Shown here: positions 15,136-20,018 of the stretch, one piece after another
Position numbering within the stretch: the stretch's first letter is position 1
Layout of the letters: every line of letters starts with the position of its first letter
Source of the DNA: an uncultured Eubacteriales bacterium
GTDB taxonomy: Bacteria; Bacillota; Clostridia; Monoglobales; Monoglobaceae
Length of the DNA: 20,018 bases
Assembly: GCA_900542675.1 (NCBI GenBank)
Contig: UQOT01000034.1
Coordinates: forward strand, 1 to 20,018
Direction: 5' to 3'
Translations under genes and position numbers: made by a program
Notes under the pieces: generated by a model
Database searches by the model: none
Told to the model about the DNA's origin: nothing
The model's input: the letters and a program-made list of their open reading frames with translations, nothing else

Positions 15136-15453
15136 CTAATTATTAAATATTATATCTGAGCCGACTGCCTGCTCGACACTCTTTTTGACTCCTTTTATAC
15201 CGGCTCCCGTATTTCCGGAAACTCCGGGAATTAATATAACCGCCGGCAGCGGGCTTTCGTCATATTTTTCGATTTCGTCCTCAATCTCTGCGGCAGCCTT
15301 TTCGGTGATATAAATTATCGCCGTTCCGCCCGCAGCGAGCTGTTTAAACGCAGATTTTGCCGATACCCTGTCCTCCGCAAAATGTACGTCAAAACCCAGT
15401 GCGCCGAAGCCCGCGACGCTGTCTCTGTCGCCTATTACCGCAATGTTATACAT
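15136..15453 (-). CDS. ntpG: V-type ATP synthase subunit F
   Basis: Subunit F (NtpG in Enterococcus naming) binds the D axle and helps regulate the motor. The 105-aa length and MYNIAVIGDRDSVAGFGALG start are characteristic, as is the Rossmann-like pattern with AIIYITEKAA near the middle and the LPAVILIPG strand. The start ATG 15453 overlaps the end of subunit C by eight bases. The nearest Shine-Dalgarno-like AAAGGA is some 14 bases away, so initiation is probably coupled to termination of ntpC. A longer in-frame extension upstream lies inside ntpC and does not resemble the family. Confidence 0.94.
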   Translation of the reverse strand: MYNIAVIGDRDSVAGFGALGFDVHFAEDRVSAKSAFKQLAAGGTAIIYITEKAAAEIEDEIEKYDESPLPAVILIPGVSGNTGAGIKGVKKSVEQAVGSDIIFNN

Positions 15454-16420
15454 ATAAATCACGAATCCTTTCACGAATAAAGCTGTTATCCAGTTCATTT
15501 TTCTTGCCGGCCAAAATAATCTGCACCGCTTTAAGTTCATTTTGCTTTGCGATAATATAGGCGAAAATAGGCTGTATAGTGAACGGATTTGACTTTTGCT
15601 CCTTCATAAGCGCCATAACTTCATTATCCGCCCATTTTTCAAATTCCGACATTGAATTCGTATTTTCAAGGATCTCAGCACCCGCGCGGTAATCCGTATT
15701 CATAAGATATTTGCACACGTCGCCTACGCCTCTTGCGGCATTGATTTTAAGAGCATCTATATCAAGACTTTCACACTCAGCAAGAGCGCGCTCAAAAAAG
15801 CTGAGCGGCTTTTGCATTTTCGCGCCGCGTACAGCGATTTTTATGTTGCTGACCGCTGCATACAATTCCGTATATCTGCGAATTAAATCCGTGTCCGACT
15901 CTTTGCCGTCATTTACCATAGTTTCAAGACACGCTCTGTCAATGCAAATATCACATTCCTGACCATCGCCTGTCTTAGAGAGCACATCGGTCGCATCAAT
16001 CGCCGCCTGCCTCAGAAATTTCGGCAAATCGCCGTAGCTGCCGCTCTTAACGGCATTATAGATTAATTCAGGCTCTACGGTGCCGCCGCTTTTAAAAAAC
16101 TCTCCGCCCTGCTCCGAAGTGAGCACAAGCTTAACCGCTGCCTTTAAATTGTGGAAATCAATCGGACGAAAAAGGGTTTCAAACGGCGTTTTATCGGGAA
16201 TAAGCTCGTGTATCAGCGACCACATTTTATCGGTTTCATCACGGCGCAATCCCTCAAAGTCCGTATACTCACGGTCAAATCCGTAGCCGCGTTCACGCAG
16301 AGCCTTTAATGCAGAGCTAAAGTCCGCGCAGGCGCAAAGCTGCTCTATATCGCCCTGCGTAAGCAAATCCGCCTCACGCGCGTGTATGCGCGACGCTGCA
16401 TAAGTATATAATTCAGCCAT
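15446..16420 (-). CDS. ntpC: V-type ATP synthase subunit C (funnel/d subunit)
   Basis: Subunit C couples the central axle to the membrane ring. The 324-aa, mainly helical protein matches the family in length and in its opening MAELYTYAASRIHARE and the following ALKALRERGYG. The middle RPIDFHNLKAAVKL (about 86-99) and the C-terminal region EKWADNEVMALMKEQKSNPFT (about 265-285) are recurring subunit C features. ATG 16420 has CGGAGG about seven bases upstream. It lies 18 bases after ntpE and overlaps the F gene by eight bases. Confidence 0.94.
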   Translation of the reverse strand: MAELYTYAASRIHAREADLLTQGDIEQLCACADFSSALKALRERGYGFDREYTDFEGLRRDETDKMWSLIHELIPDKTPFETLFRPIDFHNLKAAVKLVLTSEQGGEFFKSGGTVEPELIYNAVKSGSYGDLPKFLRQAAIDATDVLSKTGDGQECDICIDRACLETMVNDGKESDTDLIRRYTELYAAVSNIKIAVRGAKMQKPLSFFERALAECESLDIDALKINAARGVGDVCKYLMNTDYRAGAEILENTNSMSEFEKWADNEVMALMKEQKSNPFTIQPIFAYIIAKQNELKAVQIILAGKKNELDNSFIRERIRDLYV

Positions 16421-16438
16421 TATAATTCCTCCGTTGCT

Positions 16439-17035
16439 CTATGCAAACAATACACGCTGCACGGCTTCTTTTATTGCGTCAATTTCCGCCTCGGCAAGCG
16501 CATCTATTGTGCAGTTGTCAACAATACCGCTGTCACCGTAGCTAATCTTAAATCCAGGTTCAAGATCAGCGCTTTCGGTAAGCCTCAGACCTTCATAGCC
16601 TGCAAGCAGCTTTTTAAAGTCGCTCGGCATACGCTTTATATCTTCCGCGCTCATTACGATTTCCGCCGAAATTTTTTTGTCAACACGTGACATAAAAATC
16701 GATGTTAAAAGTAAAAAATACTTTTTATCATCCGATTTGATTTGAGCGAGAGAGTCCGATATAACGCGGTTTAAAATATCCTGCTTTGCGGCGAGAATTC
16801 TTTGCTTCTCATTATGCTGGAGCGCGGCGCTTTCGCGTCTTCGAGCATCAGACTTCACAACCTCCGCTTTACTCTTTGCGGCGTTTAATATTTCCTCAGC
16901 CTTGTTCTCCGCGGTTTTAATTATATCGTCAGCTTCACTTTTGGCGCCGAGTATAATTTTCTCTGCCGCCGCGTCAGCCTCGCTGTTTATACAGCTGAGT
17001 ATCGTATCAAGTCCGCCAACCGTCGTTGATGTCAT
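16439..17035 (-). CDS. ntpE: V-type ATP synthase subunit E (peripheral stalk)
   Basis: Subunit E forms the peripheral stalks together with the small coiled-coil subunit encoded first in the operon. The 198-aa protein has a long Ala/Glu/Lys heptad-rich helix at about 8-85 (for example AKSEADDIIKTAENKAEEIL) and a compact C-terminal domain containing LEPGFKISYGDSGIVDNC, the part that contacts the A3B3 head. ATG 17035 is eight bases after AAGGAG; the GTG at 17044 would sit inside that site. It starts 12 bases after the ntpK stop. Confidence 0.93.
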   Translation of the reverse strand: MTSTTVGGLDTILSCINSEADAAAEKIILGAKSEADDIIKTAENKAEEILNAAKSKAEVVKSDARRRESAALQHNEKQRILAAKQDILNRVISDSLAQIKSDDKKYFLLLTSIFMSRVDKKISAEIVMSAEDIKRMPSDFKKLLAGYEGLRLTESADLEPGFKISYGDSGIVDNCTIDALAEAEIDAIKEAVQRVLFA

Positions 17036-17047
17036 TTTCCTCACTCC

Positions 17048-17530
17048 TTAAATCTGAAGTCCGCCGATACCCGTAATCGAAAGAATGGAAATAAGCAGCG
17101 CGAAGATTGCATACGTCTCAACCATGGCTGCGAAAATCATTGACTTACCCATCTGGTCGGGGCGCTTTGATACGAGCTGAATACCCGCAACAGCCGCTCT
17201 CGCCTGACGAATAGCCGACCACAGACCGACAAACGCCATAGGCGTACACGCTGCGAAGTATAACAACCCCTTAGCCATTGAAATATCAGCGCTGCCGCCC
17301 AAGATACCAATCTGAGTCAGTACAATAAACGCGATAAGCAGTCCGTAAATACCCTGCGTACCCGGCAGAAGCTGAAGAATAAGCACCTTACCGAACTTAT
17401 TCGGATCCTCGGTCACAACTCCGGCAGCTGCTTCACCTGTCATTCCAACGCCTATTGCCGAACCAATACCTGCCATAAGCGCCGCAATCGCCGCGCCGGC
17501 AAGCGCAAATACAATACCTAAACTTTCCAT
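17048..17530 (-). CDS. ntpK: V-type ATP synthase subunit K (proteolipid rotor ring), Na+-type
   Basis: The 160-aa subunit K forms the ion-carrying membrane ring. It has four membrane helices as two hairpins: GSAIGVGMTGEAAAG near residues 23-37 in the first and a matching WSAIRQARAAVAGIQL (104-119) in the second. The ion-binding glutamate is retained only in helix 4 (Glu138, AAMVETYAI), as in the duplicated 16-kDa type. Leu55, Thr58 and Gln59 (LLPGTQGIYG) together with Gln109 and Glu138 match the Na+ ligands described for Enterococcus hirae NtpK (Leu61, Thr64, Gln65, Gln110, Glu139). Na+ coupling is therefore predicted. ATG 17530 follows AAGGAGG located in the last codons of ntpI; an upstream in-frame extension to 17653 overlaps ntpI and is not real. 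Confidence 0.97.
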   Translation of the reverse strand: MESLGIVFALAGAAIAALMAGIGSAIGVGMTGEAAAGVVTEDPNKFGKVLILQLLPGTQGIYGLLIAFIVLTQIGILGGSADISMAKGLLYFAACTPMAFVGLWSAIRQARAAVAGIQLVSKRPDQMGKSMIFAAMVETYAIFALLISILSITGIGGLQI

Positions 17531-17534
17531 AAAA

Positions 17535-19568
17535 CTATTCCTCCTTAAACTTGAAATATTTAGTTTTAACCGAAAACGGCCTGAACTTCTCTCCGCCGCC
17601 TTCAAAGAATTTACCGAAGAACTCAACAAACTGCAGTCTGTTGGTGTGTACATACGCGCCGAGCAGGTTAATCGCCATATTTAAAGTGTGCCCAATGACA
17701 AACACAACCGTAAATATAATCGCGCCGACTACTCCGCCGCCGAACATACTTCCCATCTGATTGAACACCTGCGCGATAACTCCTGTCGCAAGTCCGAGCG
17801 CAAGCAGACGTGAATACGACAGAATATCGCTCAAATAACTTGTAACGCCGTATAGCTCATACAGTCCTTTAGCGACACGCTTGCCCGGATTTTTTGACGC
17901 TCTGCCGCCAAATATGATTATTCCGACCGCGCCTATCCCCGCGCATATCGCAGCAACTGTACCAACCGACGGCGGCAGAATAAACTTAATTCCAGTCATC
18001 TCGACAAACATCTGCATACTTAGAAGATATACTATTGCTCCGCCGACCAACAGATACCAGAATACGACATCATATATTGCACTCTTTATATCGCCTGATT
18101 TTACAAGCTGATAAAGCTTTATCGCGAGTCCGGTAAAAACGTGAATAATACCGACTGCAAACGAGAACACGAGCATACGCATCGGGTCCTTAATCGGTTC
18201 AAACCACAGCGGCGGTATAGCGACGGTCTTTTCGAAGAAAGTACCCGATATAACCTGTATCGCATCACCGAAGTAACCTCCAAACAGCACACCCCATATA
18301 AACGTTGATATGCCGCAGTAGAAAAACATTTTAAGTGATTTGCGAAGCCCCGAATTCATATCCTGATATTTAAGCAAGCAAAATCCGCAGCCCAAAATCA
18401 TCAAAAGCCCGTATCCCGCATCGGACAACATAAGTCCGAACAGGAAGTAATAAAACAGCGACATAATAAACGTCGGGTCTATTTCGTGCTTTGACGGCAT
18501 ACTGTAGGTCTCAAGCACCGTCTCAACCGGTGCAGAAAACGAGTTGTTCTGAAGCAGCACCGGCGGCTGTTCATCCTCTGACGGGTCAAATATTTCAACC
18601 GCTGCGCTGTATTTGCGAATTAGTTCATCAAATACCCTGTCTGCGTACATTTCAGGAATATAGCCGCAGAGTACAAAGAACTTGCTGCGCTGGTTAAGGT
18701 CGCCGAGAACTCTGTATTTCTCAATTCTCATATCATAGTAATCGACCATAAACTTAAGCATCGCCCTGTGCTTTGACTGATGAACTATTCTTGCCGTGTT
18801 CTTTTCTATCTCTTTACGGTCATTTTCAATTTCTGCATTTATAATCTCGATTTCCTCACGCGGAGTGTGATTTGCCGTAAAGTTTGGATGGGCAAAACCC
18901 ATACCTCTTAAAATGGCTTCAACCTCACGTCTTGACTCACGGCGTGAAAATACAGCAACACAGCTCATTCCCTCGTCAGAGCTTATAATAACGAATTCCG
19001 CCGCCATAAGCGGGTCATCAGCATTGCCCTCCTCAGAAAGAATTCGGGTGTATTCCGATATAAGCTCTGAAAGCTCAACCTTATCAGGAAATGTACCCAG
19101 ACTCATAACCGTTTTTTGTGTGCCGTGAAAATTCATCGGAACATCAAGACTCAGCCACGGCTCAAGCGACTTAATATCGTTTTCACGTTTTGCGATATCT
19201 GCGGTCAGTTCCGCGTTTCTCTTATCAAGCGTGTTTAACTCCCGCGCAATCTTAATAGCTCTATCCGAGTTCTCGACAGTCTGATAATACTCGGATACCG
19301 ACATCATCTTCTTGCCTGAAAATATCGAAAGCAGCGGTACATCCTCGGGCGAATACTTATTTAACACATCAAGCGCGCGGCTCAGCATATCCTCAGCCTT
19401 AATAAACGAAGATGCAGCCGATGATGTATCCATTTTTGAAAAACCGTCATCGGACAAATCGACACTTATCGGCTCAACAACTCCGAACCGCTGCAGCGCT
19501 TCAAGAATTGCTTTTCTATGTGACTTTAGTCCAAATACCTCAATGCGCTTCATTGGCAATTTTGCCAT
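17535..19568 (-). CDS. ntpI: V-type ATP synthase subunit I (membrane stator, a-subunit)
   Basis: Subunit I forms the half-channels beside the rotor ring. The 677-aa protein has a cytoplasmic N-terminal half (1 to about 360) that anchors the peripheral stalks and contains coiled-coil stretches. A membrane half begins near EIDPTFIMSLFYYF (362-375), with FGLMLSDAGYG, FIWGVLFGGYFGD and several further helices. The essential arginine is expected at about residue 587 in ILSYSRLLALGLA, and the C-terminal YVHTNRLQFVEFFGKFF is a family signature. ATG 19568 follows AGGAAG seven bases upstream. It starts 32 bases after the first gene of the operon, and ntpK starts four bases after its stop. Confidence 0.96.
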   Translation of the reverse strand: MAKLPMKRIEVFGLKSHRKAILEALQRFGVVEPISVDLSDDGFSKMDTSSAASSFIKAEDMLSRALDVLNKYSPEDVPLLSIFSGKKMMSVSEYYQTVENSDRAIKIARELNTLDKRNAELTADIAKRENDIKSLEPWLSLDVPMNFHGTQKTVMSLGTFPDKVELSELISEYTRILSEEGNADDPLMAAEFVIISSDEGMSCVAVFSRRESRREVEAILRGMGFAHPNFTANHTPREEIEIINAEIENDRKEIEKNTARIVHQSKHRAMLKFMVDYYDMRIEKYRVLGDLNQRSKFFVLCGYIPEMYADRVFDELIRKYSAAVEIFDPSEDEQPPVLLQNNSFSAPVETVLETYSMPSKHEIDPTFIMSLFYYFLFGLMLSDAGYGLLMILGCGFCLLKYQDMNSGLRKSLKMFFYCGISTFIWGVLFGGYFGDAIQVISGTFFEKTVAIPPLWFEPIKDPMRMLVFSFAVGIIHVFTGLAIKLYQLVKSGDIKSAIYDVVFWYLLVGGAIVYLLSMQMFVEMTGIKFILPPSVGTVAAICAGIGAVGIIIFGGRASKNPGKRVAKGLYELYGVTSYLSDILSYSRLLALGLATGVIAQVFNQMGSMFGGGVVGAIIFTVVFVIGHTLNMAINLLGAYVHTNRLQFVEFFGKFFEGGGEKFRPFSVKTKYFKFKEE

Positions 19569-19600
19569 AATATCACTTCCTCAAATTTACGAAAGTCCGA

Positions 19601-19912
19601 CTAATTGGAAATTATTCTTATTATTTCACGTTCCGCACGCTCCGCATTGTTTTCCGCTGAACTCTTAAGCGCGGCGATAGTCTTTTTAAGTGCGGCTTCA
19701 CTCTCCGCTCTGAATTTTTCCGCGCCGGTACGCGCATCTGATTCAGCCTTTTCAATAAGGCGTTTGCCTTCTACCTCAGCCTCACTCACTATCTGCTGCG
19801 CACGGTTTTTTGCCTCGGCAATTATAGCTTCGCGCTCATTGCGCGCGCTGCGCTCCTTTTCCTGCGATCGCTTCTCAGCGTCGGTCAGCTTTTTTATTAT
19901 CTCACCCGGCAT
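19601..19912 (-). CDS. ntpF: V-type ATP synthase small peripheral stalk subunit (H/G type)
   Basis: A 103-aa protein that is almost entirely one charged helix with heptad character (AEKRSQEKERSARNEREA, then AEAKNRAQQIVSEAEVEGKR). It fits the small coiled-coil partner of subunit E in the peripheral stalk, called NtpF in Enterococcus and AtpH in archaea. Sequence alone is too low in complexity for certainty, but its place as first gene directly before ntpI is the usual one. ATG 19912 follows AAGAGGGA with normal spacing. The upstream region to the window end holds no other gene. Confidence 0.88.
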   Translation of the reverse strand: MPGEIIKKLTDAEKRSQEKERSARNEREAIIAEAKNRAQQIVSEAEVEGKRLIEKAESDARTGAEKFRAESEAALKKTIAALKSSAENNAERAEREIIRIISN

Positions 19913-20018
19913 TATAATCCCTCTTTTCGGCCTAAAATAGGATGTAGATTTGGTTTGCCTAATTTACCTAATATTATTAATATTTCTTCAAAGCCGTATT
20001 TTATAACACTTTTCAAAG
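19913..20018 (-). promoter_or_regulatory. Leader/promoter region of the ntp operon (incomplete)
   Basis: AT-rich stretch before the first ntp gene. On the minus strand a TATAAA lies near the window edge (about 20000-20005), so its -35 would fall outside the window. A 15-base AT-only palindrome with a one-base centre is at 19970-19984, and CCTATTTTAGG at 19931-19941 is a short inverted repeat near the ribosome site. No confident promoter can be assigned, and no open frame enters from outside. Confidence 0.35.

Noticed and set aside
15454..15540. 29-residue N-terminal extension of subunit F
   Set aside because: Lies within ntpC and does not resemble subunit F, which starts with the beta strand at MYNIAVIGD.
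17531..17653. 41-residue N-terminal extension of subunit K
   Set aside because: It overlaps ntpI in another frame, has no ribosome site, and the family starts at the residue encoded at 17530.

Overview
The window looks like a chromosomal segment of an anaerobic, low-to-mid GC member of the Clostridia (Bacillota). The signs are a bacterial V-type ATPase operon in Enterococcus/Clostridium order, a class III (Firmicutes-type) fructose-1,6-bisphosphatase, RNase J, strong GGAGG ribosome binding sites with several TTG starts, and TTGnnn-17-TATAAT promoters. The genus cannot be told from the sequence. I see no insertion sequence, phage gene, CRISPR array or toxin-antitoxin pair. Almost every base is accounted for by tightly packed genes.

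Positions 27-2909 (minus strand) hold queD-queE-folE-queC-queF, a compact set that takes GTP to preQ1, the 7-deazaguanine precursor of queuosine in tRNA. RNase J (2943-4859) lies 33 bases upstream on the same strand. It has an 85-residue low-complexity N-terminal extension, and a good promoter lies in front of it. This promoter probably also serves the que genes, since I see none between rnj and queD. Upstream of it is a 403-aa phosphohexomutase relative (4951-6162) in which the recognisable catalytic loops are altered, so it is probably a pseudoenzyme.

Positions 6289-8924 (plus strand), divergent from the previous block, hold ung (uracil-DNA glycosylase), a small lipoprotein with a lipocalin-like C-terminal domain, and a MocR/PdxR-type regulator. 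In the regulator's aminotransferase domain the PLP-binding lysine appears to be replaced by proline.

Positions 8925-9257 hold no protein gene. They contain a strong promoter, a leader of about 50 nt that folds into one long hairpin, a tRNA-Ser(CGA) with encoded CCA, and a terminator usable from both sides. The terminator also ends the converging fbp transcript.

Positions 9258-19912 (minus strand) are one long operon, read ntpF(H)-I-K-E-C-G(F)-A-B-D and then fbp. The proteolipid subunit K carries the side chains known to coordinate Na+ in Enterococcus hirae NtpK, so this is predicted to be a Na+-translocating rotary ATPase. Its last cistron is the gluconeogenic enzyme FBPase.

I did not find an obvious new multi-gene system. 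The items most worth a second look are the two apparent pseudoenzymes (the mutase-like protein and the PLP-less MocR regulator), the structured tRNA-Ser leader, and the ATPase-fbp linkage.
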